Source of the DNA: Halorussus gelatinilyticus
GTDB lineage: Archaea; Halobacteriota; Halobacteria; Halobacteriales; Haladaptataceae
DNA: 64,000 bases
Assembly (NCBI RefSeq): GCF_023238445.1
Contig: NZ_CP096658.1
Location: 930,001 to 994,000 of the forward strand
Reading direction: 5' to 3'
Of the stretch, positions 41,898 to 51,288 are shown one piece after another. Numbering within the stretch: position 1 is the stretch's first letter; each line of letters starts with the position of its first letter. The position numbers and the translations under genes were made by a program. The notes under the pieces were generated by a model. The model was not told the origin of the DNA. It did not search any database and saw nothing but the letters and a program-made list of their open reading frames with translations.

Positions 41898-43703
41898 CTA
41901 CGCGGCGGAGGTGGTGGTCTCGTTACCGGCGGCGGCGGTAGTCGTCGCTTGGCTCGAATCCTCCAGCACGATGACTCCGAGTTCGCCGAAGTTGCGGGTG
42001 TACACGCCGTGGATGTACTGGCGCGCCGGCACGCCTTCGGTGTCTATCTCGAACTCGACGGTGGTCTGCTCGCCCGCGTCGAGCGTGACGTTCTGGCGAG
42101 CGATGACCGTCCCCTCCAGCCGGAAGGCGACCTCTTGGGTCGCCTGCTGGTCGTTGGGGTTGCTGACCGTGGCGCTCACCGTGATGGTGTCACCGGTGGT
42201 CGCGCTGTCGGGCGCGTCGAGTCCCGAGACCTCGAAGGAACTGAGTTCGGCCGCCGTCACGTCGCCGTCCTCAGCCGTCGTGGTGGTCTCCTCGACCACG
42301 TCTTCGGTGGTCGTGGTCTCTTCGACTTCTTCAGTCGTGGTGGTCTCCTCGACTTCTTCAGTCGTGGTGGTCTCCTCGACTTCTTCAGTCGTGGTGGTCT
42401 CCTCGACTTCTTCAGTCGTGGTGGTTTCCTCAATTTCTTCAGTCGTGGTGGTCTCTTCGACCTCCTCGGTCGTGGTCGTCTCTTCCACCACGTCTTCGGT
42501 GGTCGTCGTCTCCTCGACCTCTTCCTCAGTCGTGGTGGTTTCCTCGACTTCTTCGGTCGTGGTCGTCTCTTCGGGTTCCGCCGTCGTGGTCGTCATCGGC
42601 GGCTCGGGCATCTCGATGTCCTCGGGAGCCGTGACGACGAACGTCACGTTCTCGATGCTAACGTCGGTGATGACGTACCGGACGGTCTGGAGGTCCTTCG
42701 AGAGGTTCTCCTCGATTATCTCCTCGGCCTGCTCCGGACTCACGGTCGTCATCGGACCGGCCTGCTGCTGGGCCATCGCGCCCTGACGGAGCAGTTTGCT
42801 CAGGTTGATGGTGACGCGGCGGTCGGAGATGGTGAGGTTGCCGACTCGCTGAGTGCGGTCGGGCGTCTCTTCGTCACCGACGACGAAGGACCAGCGGTCG
42901 ATCTGCATCTGCTCGATCTTGAAGACGAACCGCTGCATGTCAGCGGGCGTTTCCCCGGTCGTGGTCGTCTCGCCGACCACTTCCTCGGTGGTGGTCTCTT
43001 CGATCACTTCTTCTTCGGTAGTCGTCGTGGTCTCTTCGACTTCCTCTTCGGTCGTGGTCGTAGTCGTCTCCTCGACCGCTTCCTCGGTGGTCGTGGTCTC
43101 TTCGACTTCCTCTTCGGTCGTGGTCGTAGTCGTCTCCTCGACCGCCTCCTCAGTCGTAGTCGTCTCCTCGACTTCCTCGGTGGTCGTGGTCGTCTCCTGT
43201 GCGACCGTCACGTTGGCTTGGTCGATGAGGACCTGCCCGTCCGTGGTGTAGGGACCGTCGAGTTCGCCGGTCGAGAGGACGAAGTCGTAGACCTCGTTGT
43301 TGTTCGTGTCGAGGTGCGGCATGGCGACGAGCGTCTGGCTCTCGGTGATGGGCCGGGCGAGCGTGATAGTCACGTTCTCGTGAGTGCCCGCTTCGAGGTA
43401 CACCGAGTTACCGAGGACGCTCGACAGCGGTGCCTCGGCGACCGACGAGTCGTGGATGGCGATGAACCCGCCCTCCGGCAGGGTCGCCGACTCCACGACG
43501 ATCTGTTCGCCGCTAGATTCCTGCTCGTTTATCGTTATGTTCGCTTCGCCGTCGGCGGCAGTGGTCGTCTCTTGAACCCCCACGGCGTTCGTTCCCGCAT
43601 CTGTCGGACTACTCGTCACGGCGAGCGATACGGCCGTTCCGCTCGCCAGAACCAGCAACACCGCCATGAAGACGGCGCTAAGTGTCTTTGTATCACGTGT
43701 CAT
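41898..43703 (-). CDS. Secreted DUF7282 protein with long Thr/Glu repeat linkers
   Basis: The protein has 601 aa. A Sec signal (about 8-30) is followed by a DUF7282 domain (about 55-160: ITINEQESSGEQIVVES, then GFIAIHDSS and YDFVLSTGELDGPYT). A first Thr/Glu-rich linker (about 168-250), a beta-rich domain (about 255-365) and a second, longer linker of 9-residue units (VEETTTTEE, about 370-475) come next. A CARDB-like Ig domain (about 482-575: FEVSGLDAPDSATTGDTITVS) ends in Thr/Ala residues. The linkers are presumably O-glycosylated stalks. There is no membrane anchor at the C-terminus. Repeat expansion probably varies between strains. Confidence 0.75.
   Translation of the reverse strand: MTRDTKTLSAVFMAVLLVLASGTAVSLAVTSSPTDAGTNAVGVQETTTAADGEANITINEQESSGEQIVVESATLPEGGFIAIHDSSVAEAPLSSVLGNSVYLEAGTHENVTITLARPITESQTLVAMPHLDTNNNEVYDFVLSTGELDGPYTTDGQVLIDQANVTVAQETTTTTEEVEETTTTEEAVEETTTTTTEEEVEETTTTEEAVEETTTTTTEEEVEETTTTTEEEVIEETTTEEVVGETTTTGETPADMQRFVFKIEQMQIDRWSFVVGDEETPDRTQRVGNLTISDRRVTINLSKLLRQGAMAQQQAGPMTTVSPEQAEEIIEENLSKDLQTVRYVITDVSIENVTFVVTAPEDIEMPEPPMTTTTAEPEETTTTEEVEETTTTEEEVEETTTTEDVVEETTTTEEVEETTTTEEIEETTTTEEVEETTTTEEVEETTTTEEVEETTTTEEVEETTTTEDVVEETTTTAEDGDVTAAELSSFEVSGLDAPDSATTGDTITVSATVSNPNDQQATQEVAFRLEGTVIARQNVTLDAGEQTTVEFEIDTEGVPARQYIHGVYTRNFGELGVIVLEDSSQATTTAAAGNETTTSAA
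42283..42590. repeat. 27-bp tandem repeat encoding VEETTTTEE units
   Basis: Copies beginning GACTTCTTCA on the plus strand occur at 42324, 42351, 42378 and 42405, with variants at 42432 and 42459: an exact 27-bp period. The low-complexity open frame on the opposite strand is a shadow. Confidence 0.85.
42955..43197. repeat. Thr/Glu-coding repeat block with 66-bp duplication
   Basis: Within the first linker of the DUF7282 protein, a 66-bp segment at 43038-43103 is repeated at 43104-43169 with few changes (22 residues per unit). Shorter GTGGTCGT words pervade the block. Confidence 0.75.
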
Positions 43704-43927
43704 TTGTAACCCCCATTCGGCAGGAAAAGCGACGGTGAGGCCGCGAATAAACGGGCGCGACCGTTCACGGGCGTAACAGACAGATACGGTGGTTTAGGCC
43801 TTGACTATCGGCGAATTTTCGGATTCGTCCTCGCCTCGTAATCCCTTGTTTCTGCGACGGTAACGGCGCGTACTTCGCTCGGGATTTCGAAGGCGCTTTC
43901 CCACCCGCCCCCGGAGTATCATCGAGG

Positions 43928-44854
43928 ATGTCGATGCGCGTTACCTTTCTCGGAACCGGCGGGGCAGTGCCGACTACAGAGCGAAACCCGAGTTCGGTGC
44001 TGGTCAACCGGGAGGGCGACCGGTTGCTGTTCGACGCCGGCGAGGGGACCCAACGCCAGATGATGCGCTTCGGCACCGGGTTCACCGTCTCGGACATCTT
44101 CGTTACGCACCTCCACGGCGACCACGTACTGGGGATTCCCGGACTGATACAGACGCTCGACTTCAACGACCGCGAGGAGGCGCTGACCGTCTACACCCCG
44201 TCCGGAACCGAGGAGGACATCGACCAACTCGTCCACGCCGCCGACAACCGCCCGTCGTTCCCGGTCAACGTCTACGGCGTCGGTCCCAGCGAGGCCGCGG
44301 TCCGGCGCGACGACTACGAGGTCCGGACGTTCCGGACCGACCACGACACCAACTCGCTGGGCTACGCGCTGATAGAGGACGACCGCAAAGGCCGGTTCGA
44401 CCGGGAGAAGGCCGAGGAACTGGGCGTCCCGGTCGGCCCGAAGTTCTCGCGACTCCACGAGGGCAACCCGGTCGAACTGGACGACGGGACCGTCATCGAA
44501 CCCGACCGAGTGGTCGGCGACCCGCGGCCCGGCCGCCGGTTCGTCTACACCGGCGACACGCGGCCGAGCGCGACGGTCGCGGAAGTCGCCGACGACGCCG
44601 ACCTGCTGGTCCACGACGCGACCTTCGCCGACGACCGCGCCGACCGCGCCGCCGACACCGCTCACTCGACCGCGCGACAGGCCGCCGAAATCGCCGGCCG
44701 CGCCGACGTCGAGCGCCTCGCGCTGACTCACATCTCCTCGCGGTACGCGGGCGACGTGTCGGCCCACCTCGAAGAGGCCCGCGAGGTCTTCGACGGCGAA
44801 GCGTTCGTCCCCGACGACGGCGAGACCATCGACGTTCCGTATCCGGACGAGTAG
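43928..44854 (+). CDS. rnz: Ribonuclease Z (tRNA 3'-endonuclease)
   Basis: The protein has 308 aa, the short RNase Z form. It cleaves 3' trailers from pre-tRNA. The two-zinc site is THLHGDHVLGIPGL (about 59-72), with further ligands in YTGDTRPS and the late LTHISSRY (about 265-272). The N-terminal FLGTGGAVPTTERN is characteristic. A disordered-looking exosite-like segment (KGRFDREKAEELGVPVGPKF, about 157-176) fits RNase Z. It starts 224 bp from the divergent DUF7282 gene. Confidence 0.93.
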   Translation: MSMRVTFLGTGGAVPTTERNPSSVLVNREGDRLLFDAGEGTQRQMMRFGTGFTVSDIFVTHLHGDHVLGIPGLIQTLDFNDREEALTVYTPSGTEEDIDQLVHAADNRPSFPVNVYGVGPSEAAVRRDDYEVRTFRTDHDTNSLGYALIEDDRKGRFDREKAEELGVPVGPKFSRLHEGNPVELDDGTVIEPDRVVGDPRPGRRFVYTGDTRPSATVAEVADDADLLVHDATFADDRADRAADTAHSTARQAAEIAGRADVERLALTHISSRYAGDVSAHLEEAREVFDGEAFVPDDGETIDVPYPDE

Positions 44855-44951
44855 CTTTCGTCCGACGGATTAAATTCCCACTATGTTATAGTTTGACGAA
44901 TGGTTAGAAAATAGCTGGTTTTATCCAGACGTTGTACTACCAAGCGGACGT

Positions 44952-47066
44952 ATGCGTCAATCCGCATCGCTGCTACTGATTCTCTGCCTCGTCGTCGCGG
45001 GCGCGGTACCGCCCGCCGCGGCGAGCGGCTCCAGCACGCACGGCCAGACGGGGACCGCTGCGCCCGCACCGACCGCGGCGCAGGCCCCGACGAATAACTC
45101 GACGACCGTCACCATCATGTCGTACAACGACGTACAGACCGCGGCCGCCGAGAACGGCACGCTGCCGCGGATGGTCACGCTCCTCAACCAGCGTCGCGCC
45201 GCCCACGACAACCCGACCGTCGTGGTCGGCGGCGGCGACGAGGTCAGTCCCCACGCGCTCTCGCCGCTCAGTCAGTGGCGAGTGCCGGTGAAGGCCCTGA
45301 ACGTCATCGACCCGGCCGCCGAGGTCGTCGGTAACCACGACCTCGACTACGGGTTCGACGCCGTGGCGAACTTCAGCAACGCCTCGGAGTTCCCGTGGCT
45401 GATGGCCAATATCGTGGACTCGGAGACCGGCGAGCCGATTCCGGGCACCAAGCCCTACACCGTCGTGGAGCGACAGGGCGTGAAGGTCGGCATCGTCGGC
45501 GTGGCCGACGAGAAGATCAAGTCCAAGACCGCGGTGGACTTCGCCGAGCAGGGCTACGAACTCAAGAACTACTCGGACACCGCGAGCAAGTACGCCACGA
45601 TGCTCAAAGAGGAGAAGAACGTCGACGTGGTGGTCGTCTCGGCTCACCTCGGCGTTCCTGTGGCGAAGAACCTCGCTAACACCACCGAGAACGTCGATGC
45701 CATCGTCGTCGGCGACGACGAAATCGAGTATCCGCCCGCGGAGACCGGCGGCGCGGTCATCATGGAGGCCGAGGCCCGCGCGGAACACGTCGCGGAACTC
45801 AACCTGACCGTCGAGAACGGCAACGTGACCGAGTGGAACGGCCGCCTCCTCGACGTGACGAAGAACGTCTCGAAGAACGAGACGGTCTCGAACATCATCA
45901 CGAACGCTCGCAAGGAGGAGCTATCGAGGGTCGCCGGGAAGACGGAAGTCGAACTCGACTCCCGGTTCGCCTCGAACTACCACGACGAGACCGCGCTCGG
46001 TAACATGATCGGCGACTCCTTCCGCGCCCAGACCGGTGCCGATGTCGCCATCACGAACGCGGGCGGTATCCGCTCGAACAGCATCTACGGTCCCGGCAAC
46101 CTCACGGTCGGCGACGTGTACAACATGCTCCCCTTCCAGAACACGCTCGTCACCGTCGAACTGACCGGCGAGCAACTGGAGCAACTTCTCGCCAGCCAAA
46201 TCGTCACCCTCGAAAGCGAGGAGGGCCAGCAGTACGGCGCAGAGGCGAAGCTACAGGTCAGCGGCGTCACCTACGAGTGGGTCGGCCACAACGGCACCGA
46301 CGACCCGGTTCGAGACGTCTGGGTCAACGGCGAACCCCTCGACGGCGACGCGACCTACAACGTCACCGTCAACTCCTATATGGCCGGCTGGGACGACTCG
46401 GTGTTGTCGAACGCCACCGTGACCAGCGAGTCCCACATGCTCTACGGGACGGCCCTGCTGAAGTACGTCCAGCGGAACAGTCCGGTCTCGCCGACCGACG
46501 AGAACCGCATCCGGCGCGTGGACGCGGAAGTCGAAACGCAGTCCGTCAGCGTGAGCGACGGGACCGCGACGGTCGAACTCGCCGCGCCCAACGGAACGCA
46601 GAACGTGAGCGACTTCTACGCGACCACCGGAAACGCGAGCGACCACCTCGCGGCCGAGTCGGCCTCGCTGTCGAACGGCACCGTGACGGTCGCGTTCGAC
46701 GTCGCCGACCTCCGTAAACTCTCGGCGGGCGGGACCGTCCAGATTTACGGCGGTTACAACACCTCCGCCTACGAGCGCGTCTACTTCGCGGACTCGGTGC
46801 TGAACGCCGAAGTGTCGGCCAGCGACGTCGGAGCCGAGACCACGACGACAGCGACCACCACGACCGAAACCGAGACTCGGACCGAGACCACGACGTCCGG
46901 CGACGAGACGACCGATACCACCGCCGAGACGACCGAGAAGGCGGTCAGTGACGAGACCGAGACCGCGACCACGGGTGGGACCTCCGGCGGTGTCCCCGGC
47001 TTCACTCCGGCCACCGCGGTCGTCGCGCTCGTCGCGGCCGCGCTCCTCGCGCACCGCCGCGACTGA
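44952..47066 (+). CDS. Secreted 5'-nucleotidase/metallophosphoesterase with PGF-CTERM tail
   Basis: The protein has 704 aa. A Sec signal (about 4-24) is followed by a metallophosphatase domain (about 50-290): IMSYNDVQTAAA, GGGDEVSPHALS, VVGNHDLDYG and VVSAHLGVP. The usual D-H at the first metal site is replaced here by YND. The 5'-nucleotidase C-terminal domain (about 330-515) has ITNAGGIRSNSIYGPGNLTVGDV. A Thr/Glu stalk (about 630-675) leads to VPGFTPATAVVALVAAALL and HRRD, a PGF-CTERM processing signal. It is probably a lipid-anchored surface enzyme that dephosphorylates nucleotides. Confidence 0.85.
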   Translation: MRQSASLLLILCLVVAGAVPPAAASGSSTHGQTGTAAPAPTAAQAPTNNSTTVTIMSYNDVQTAAAENGTLPRMVTLLNQRRAAHDNPTVVVGGGDEVSPHALSPLSQWRVPVKALNVIDPAAEVVGNHDLDYGFDAVANFSNASEFPWLMANIVDSETGEPIPGTKPYTVVERQGVKVGIVGVADEKIKSKTAVDFAEQGYELKNYSDTASKYATMLKEEKNVDVVVVSAHLGVPVAKNLANTTENVDAIVVGDDEIEYPPAETGGAVIMEAEARAEHVAELNLTVENGNVTEWNGRLLDVTKNVSKNETVSNIITNARKEELSRVAGKTEVELDSRFASNYHDETALGNMIGDSFRAQTGADVAITNAGGIRSNSIYGPGNLTVGDVYNMLPFQNTLVTVELTGEQLEQLLASQIVTLESEEGQQYGAEAKLQVSGVTYEWVGHNGTDDPVRDVWVNGEPLDGDATYNVTVNSYMAGWDDSVLSNATVTSESHMLYGTALLKYVQRNSPVSPTDENRIRRVDAEVETQSVSVSDGTATVELAAPNGTQNVSDFYATTGNASDHLAAESASLSNGTVTVAFDVADLRKLSAGGTVQIYGGYNTSAYERVYFADSVLNAEVSASDVGAETTTTATTTTETETRTETTTSGDETTDTTAETTEKAVSDETETATTGGTSGGVPGFTPATAVVALVAAALLAHRRD

Positions 47067-47177
47067 TCGGCGACTTCGCCGACGCTCGCGGTCGAACGTT
47101 CGCTTTCTCTTCTGCGTTCGCACCGACCGAGAGTGCCCCGCGTCGGATTTATATCTGCCCGCCGCCTACCCGTGTTC

Positions 47178-49184
47178 GTGAACGCCCGCACGAGTGCCCT
47201 CGACACGCTCGTCTTCGGCGTGGACGTCCAGAGCGGGGACGTCCGCGGCGACGCACCCTCCTACGCGCTCGTCGCGTTCGACGGGGAGAACATCGACCGC
47301 GACGTGGTGTCACACCGCAAGCTCCGCCGACTCGTGGACCGCGAGGAACCCGCCCTCGTGGCGACCGACAACATGTACGAGTTGGCCGCCGACAAGGACG
47401 CGCTGGTCCACTTCCTGCGCGAACTTCCCGACGGGACTCGGCTGGTGCAGGTCACCGGAGCGGAGCGGCCCGAACCCCTCTCGCGAGTCGCCTCGCGCCA
47501 CGGCGTCCCCTACGGCAAGAAGCCGATGAAGGAGGCCGAGGCCGCCGCGCGACTCGCGGCCGGGAACGTCGGCTACGAGGTCTCTGCCTTCACGAATACC
47601 ACGGAGATAAAGGTCTCGCGGGGGCGCTCGACCGGGAAGGGCGGGTGGAGCGAGGACCGCTTCACCCGCCGCATCCACGGGTCGGTCAAGACCAAGACGC
47701 GGGAAGTCGAGAGCGACCTCGACGCCGCCGGTCTCGACTACGAGCGCGACGTGACCGAGAAGTACGGCGGGTTCTCGAACGCCGTCTTCGAGGTCGAGGG
47801 CAGACCCGAGGACATCCCGGTGTCGAACGAGCGCTCCGGTGACGTGCGCGTCGAGGTCGAGCGCCAGCGCCGGGACGGCATCGAGTTCGAACCGCTCGCC
47901 AAGCGCCGCGACCACGTGCTGGTGGGCATCGATCCCGGCACGACGACCGCGGTCGCCGTGGCGGACTTGGACGGCAACCTACTCGACGTACTGAGTACTC
48001 GGACCGCGGGCACCGCCGACGTCATCGAGTGGATAATCGAGCGCGGGCGGCCGGTCGTCGTCGCCGCCGACGTGGAGCCGATGCCCGAGACCGTCGAGAA
48101 GATACGCCGGAGCTTCGACGCCGAGGGGTGGATTCCCGCCTCGGACCTCCCGGTGGACGAGAAGCAACACCGGACCCGCGACCACGACTACGACAACGAC
48201 CACGAGCGCGACGCGATGGCGGCCGCGCTCTACGCCTTCGACGACCACGAAGACCAGTTCGCCCGCATCGCCGAGAAGGTGCCCCCGCGGATGGACCGGG
48301 GCGAGGTGACCGCCCGCGTGGTCGCCGGCGAGGACTCCGTGGAGACCGCGCTGGCCGCGCTCTCGGACGACGAGGAGAACGAAGAAGAAGAGACCGAACA
48401 CACCGAGCGCGAACTGACCGACGACGAGAAGCGCATCAAGCAGTTGGAGTCGCAGGTCGAGCGCCTCGAAGCCCACGTCGAGGAGCTGAACGACACCATC
48501 GAGAGCAAGGAGGGTCGCATCGGGCAGCTGAAAGGCGACCTCGAAGCCGCCAGAAGCGAGGAGCGAAAGGAGGTCCGCGAGCGCCGCGAGGTCTCGCGGC
48601 TCGAACGCGAGAACGAGCGACTGGAGCGACAACTCGACCAGAAGGACGAGCGAATCGAGGAGTTGGAGGGCAAACTCGCGCGACTCAAGGAACTCTGGAA
48701 GCTCGACCACTCGAACTTCAGCGACGTCTCCGAGAAGAAGGCCGGACTCACGCCCGTCAAGCCCGTCTCGAAGTTCACCAAGGACGCCATCGCCGAGGCC
48801 CACGAGAGCTTCGGGCTGGCCACCGGCGACGTGGTGTACCTCCGGGACGCCTCGGGCGCGGGGCGCTCGACCGCCGAGCGACTCGCCGAGGTGGAGCCGA
48901 AAGTCGTCCTGACGGGCGACGGCGGCCTCTCGGACGTGGCCGACGAGGTCCTCTTCGAGAACGAGATTCCGGTCGGGCCGGCCGACGACGTGACGATTCA
49001 GGAGGTGGACGAGTTGGCCGTCACCCGCGAGCGAGAGGTCGAGACGGTCATCGAGGACTGGGAGGCCCGCGCCGAGGAACGCCGGAAGGAGCAGAAGGCC
49101 GAGCAACTCGATAGGCTCATCAGCGAACACCGGGCCGACAGGAAGTACGACTCGCGGTCGGAGGCCAGCGGGCAGAGTCCGTAG
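47178..49184 (+). CDS. DUF460 family protein (RNase H-like fold plus long coiled coil)
   Basis: The protein has 668 aa from GTG 47178; this fits a leaderless transcript because a TATA element (GATTTATAT, 47146-47154) lies about 26 bp upstream. Earlier in-frame GTGs exist at 47172 and 47133. The N-terminal half contains LVFGVDVQSGD and VGIDPGTTTAVAVADLDG (about 252-269), with later Asp residues (DHERDAMAAAL), as in RuvC/RNase H-type folds. A Glu/Lys/Arg coiled coil spans about 405-530. The function is unknown; the fold suggests a nucleic-acid role. Confidence 0.8.
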   Translation: MNARTSALDTLVFGVDVQSGDVRGDAPSYALVAFDGENIDRDVVSHRKLRRLVDREEPALVATDNMYELAADKDALVHFLRELPDGTRLVQVTGAERPEPLSRVASRHGVPYGKKPMKEAEAAARLAAGNVGYEVSAFTNTTEIKVSRGRSTGKGGWSEDRFTRRIHGSVKTKTREVESDLDAAGLDYERDVTEKYGGFSNAVFEVEGRPEDIPVSNERSGDVRVEVERQRRDGIEFEPLAKRRDHVLVGIDPGTTTAVAVADLDGNLLDVLSTRTAGTADVIEWIIERGRPVVVAADVEPMPETVEKIRRSFDAEGWIPASDLPVDEKQHRTRDHDYDNDHERDAMAAALYAFDDHEDQFARIAEKVPPRMDRGEVTARVVAGEDSVETALAALSDDEENEEEETEHTERELTDDEKRIKQLESQVERLEAHVEELNDTIESKEGRIGQLKGDLEAARSEERKEVRERREVSRLERENERLERQLDQKDERIEELEGKLARLKELWKLDHSNFSDVSEKKAGLTPVKPVSKFTKDAIAEAHESFGLATGDVVYLRDASGAGRSTAERLAEVEPKVVLTGDGGLSDVADEVLFENEIPVGPADDVTIQEVDELAVTREREVETVIEDWEARAEERRKEQKAEQLDRLISEHRADRKYDSRSEASGQSP

Positions 49185-49296
49185 TCTAAATTTCTCTCTC
49201 GAAGATGGGATAAATACGACGAGAACCGCCGACGCGCGTCCGAACCGTTGGCACGGTCCCGGAACGCTAAAGCACCGCGCGGAACACAGACCGCGT

Positions 49297-50277
49297 ATGG
49301 ACGCCTACGAGTTGATTTCGAGGAACGTCGAGGAGGTCGTGACCGACGAGGAGGTCGAAGCGCTCGCCGAGGACCCCGAAGGCAAGCGCGTCTACGTCGG
49401 CTACGAGCCCTCCGGCGTGCTTCACATCGGGCACATGCTCGCGGCGAACAAGCTCATCGACCTGCAGGAGGCGGGCATGGAGGTCGTCATCCTGCTGGCC
49501 GACGTACACGCCTACCTCAACGACAAGGGCACCTTCGAGGAGATAGAGGAGACCGCCGAGAAGATGCGCAAGCAGTTCCTCGCCTACGGGCTGGACGAGG
49601 ACAAGACCGAGTTCGTCTACGGTTCCGACTACCAGTTGGACGACGATTACGTGCTGGACCTTCACAAGCTGGAACTCGACACGACGCTCAACCGGGCCCA
49701 GCGCGCCATGGCCGAGATTCAGGGCGGCGAGACCGCGAAGGTCAGCCACGTCGTCTACCCCCTGATGCAGGCGCTGGACATCGAGTACCTCGACCTCGAC
49801 TTGGCGGTCGGCGGACTGGACCAGCGCAAGGTCCACATGCTGATGCGCGAGGAGTTGCCCGAAATCGGGTACGACGCTCGGCCCTGTCTCCACACGCCCA
49901 TCATCGCGGACCTCGGCACGGGCGAAGGCAAGATGTCCAGTAGCTCGGGCGTCACCATCTCGATGGAGGACAGCACGGAAGACATCGAGGAGAAGGTCAA
50001 CTCGGCGTTCTGCCCGCCGACCCGCGAACCGGAGGGCGACCTCGAAAACCCGGTGCTCGAAATATTCCAGTACCACGTCTTCCCGCGCTTCGAGACGGTC
50101 GTCGTGGAGCGCCCCGACGAGTACGGCGGGAACCTGGAGTACGACGACTACGAGGCGCTGGCCGAGGACTTGGAGAGCGGCGAGTTGCATCCCGCCGACG
50201 CGAAGGGCGCGCTGGCGACGTACTTGGACGAGTTGATCGCGCCGGGCCGCGAGAAGTTGCGGGAACTCGAAGAGTAG
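49297..50277 (+). CDS. tyrS: Tyrosine--tRNA ligase
   Basis: The protein has 326 aa, the archaeal class I length. It attaches tyrosine to tRNA-Tyr. The HIGH-type motif is VLHIGHMLAA (about 41-50), the KMSKS-type motif is KMSSSSG (about 212-218), and substrate-binding stretches YEPSG and HVVYPLMQALDIEYLDLDLAVGGLDQRK are present. A TATA-like GCTAAAGC about 27 bp before the ATG suggests leaderless transcription. It heads a run of translation-related genes to 55154. Confidence 0.95.
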   Translation: MDAYELISRNVEEVVTDEEVEALAEDPEGKRVYVGYEPSGVLHIGHMLAANKLIDLQEAGMEVVILLADVHAYLNDKGTFEEIEETAEKMRKQFLAYGLDEDKTEFVYGSDYQLDDDYVLDLHKLELDTTLNRAQRAMAEIQGGETAKVSHVVYPLMQALDIEYLDLDLAVGGLDQRKVHMLMREELPEIGYDARPCLHTPIIADLGTGEGKMSSSSGVTISMEDSTEDIEEKVNSAFCPPTREPEGDLENPVLEIFQYHVFPRFETVVVERPDEYGGNLEYDDYEALAEDLESGELHPADAKGALATYLDELIAPGREKLRELEE

Positions 50278-50352
50278 CGGTCTATCCGTTTTTCGGTCGT
50301 CGAATCGTTCTATCGAGTGCCGAGCGACGCGAAGCGTGAAACGGGCGCAGTT

Positions 50353-50568
50353 CTATTGGAAGCCGCCGCCACCGCCGCCGCCCATCATGCCGCCGAGACC
50401 GAAACTCGCCATGAGACCCGAGACGAGACCCCACGCCGTCAGGACGAACCCGAGGACGACGAGACCGATACCGGCCGCGATGATCAAGTTCTGAAGGGCG
50501 ATGACCGCGATGCCTCCGAGCAGGAGCAACACCCCGACGATGCCTTTCGCTCCGAGTTTGTCGAGCAT
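50353..50568 (-). CDS. DUF7470-like small membrane protein
   Basis: The protein has 71 aa from ATG 50568; the frame upstream to 51105 is a shadow of aIF1A. Two hydrophobic helices (about 7-24 and 27-50) are followed by a Gly/Met tail (GLGGMMGGGGGGG). This pattern is a common small haloarchaeal membrane family of unknown function (number from memory). It lies between tyrS (75-bp gap, convergent) and aIF1A (divergent). Confidence 0.65.
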   Translation of the reverse strand: MLDKLGAKGIVGVLLLLGGIAVIALQNLIIAAGIGLVVLGFVLTAWGLVSGLMASFGLGGMMGGGGGGGFQ

Positions 50569-50667
50569 ACGACGGGGTGGGTTCGGGCGTAACTTAAACA
50601 CCCTTGCTCCGGCGACGGGGCGACGAACGACGGCGGATTTAAACCTCCCCGCCTCCAAACCGAAAAT

Positions 50668-50958
50668 ATGAGCGACAACGACGGCGGACGGCGGAAGAAC
50701 CTCCGCATGCCCGACGACGACGAGGTCTTCGCCACCGTCACGAACATGCTCGGAGCGAATCGTGTGAAAGTACGTTGCGCCGACGGGACCGAGCGCACCG
50801 CTCGGATTCCGGGCAAGATGCAAAAGCGCATCTGGATTCGAGAGGACGACGTGGTGCTGGTCGAACCGTGGGACTGGCAGGACGAGAAGGCCGACATCAA
50901 GTGGCGCTACGACAAGCAGGAAGCCGACCAGTTGCGCGACGAAGGCCACATTCAATAA
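50668..50958 (+). CDS. eif1A: Translation initiation factor aIF1A
   Basis: The protein has 96 aa, the usual length. The OB-fold core is [23 protein letters not shown] (about 17-39), followed by [35 protein letters not shown]. It binds the ribosomal A site during initiation with aIF1 and aIF2. With RIO1 and the KH protein nearby it belongs to a conserved archaeal translation and ribosome-maturation neighbourhood, here separated by a nitroreductase gene. Confidence 0.95.
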   Translation: MSDNDGGRRKNLRMPDDDEVFATVTNMLGANRVKVRCADGTERTARIPGKMQKRIWIREDDVVLVEPWDWQDEKADIKWRYDKQEADQLRDEGHIQ

Positions 50959-51288
50959 GAACGACCTTTCCAGCGGTCGTCGCGTCCGAGTCGCAGACTC
51001 GGACGCGTCCACCCTCGCAAAAACTCGACCAAAAACACCGGAGGGGCAACGTTCACCTTCCGCGCCGTCGGTCACTCCTCGGCTCGCGGTTTCACCGCTC
51101 ACCAATCGCGGCGCTTTGCGCCGTGCTATCGGTCGTTTACTCGCGGATTCGATAGAAGTACTCGGATTTTTCGGCGTTCCGGTAACACCGCTGTCGGGTG
51201 GTTACGTCTGCACAAGTACACCAGACCCCAATAGGCAAGAACGCGGGCTTGCGAGCGTGCATTAAACGCGTCTCCCGTATCGTTCGTC
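50959..51288. other. Intergenic region after aIF1A (330 bp)
   Basis: It begins with the 12-bp hairpin listed separately. An AT-rich patch with a T-run (about 51155-51175) and a TATA-like GCATTAAACG (about 51259-51268, about 25 bp before the nitroreductase GTG) follow. I see no tRNA-like cloverleaf and no ORF with coding bias. Confidence 0.45.
50981..51007. terminator. 12-bp perfect hairpin downstream of aIF1A
   Basis: CGCGTCCGAGTC (50981-50992), loop GCA, GACTCGGACGCG (50996-51007). It lies 22 nt after the aIF1A stop. It is followed by mixed sequence and an A-run rather than U-run, so it resembles a processing or stability hairpin more than a bacterial terminator. Confidence 0.5.

Noticed and set aside
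41911-42786. Long plus-strand open frame of Ser/Val repeats
   Set aside because: It is the antisense image of the Thr/Glu repeat linker of the DUF7282 protein; the real frame has a signal peptide and domains.
42955-43197. CRISPR-like regular repeats
   Set aside because: The repeats are direct, lack unique spacers of constant length, and encode a Thr/Glu linker in frame.
43765-44166. Minus-strand ORF at the RNase Z start
   Set aside because: It overlaps the conserved N-terminus of RNase Z on the opposite strand and has basic, Ser/Pro-rich composition.
50959-51288. tRNA or small RNA gene after aIF1A
   Set aside because: No acceptor/T-arm pattern (no GTTCRANNC box with matching stems); only a simple hairpin is present.
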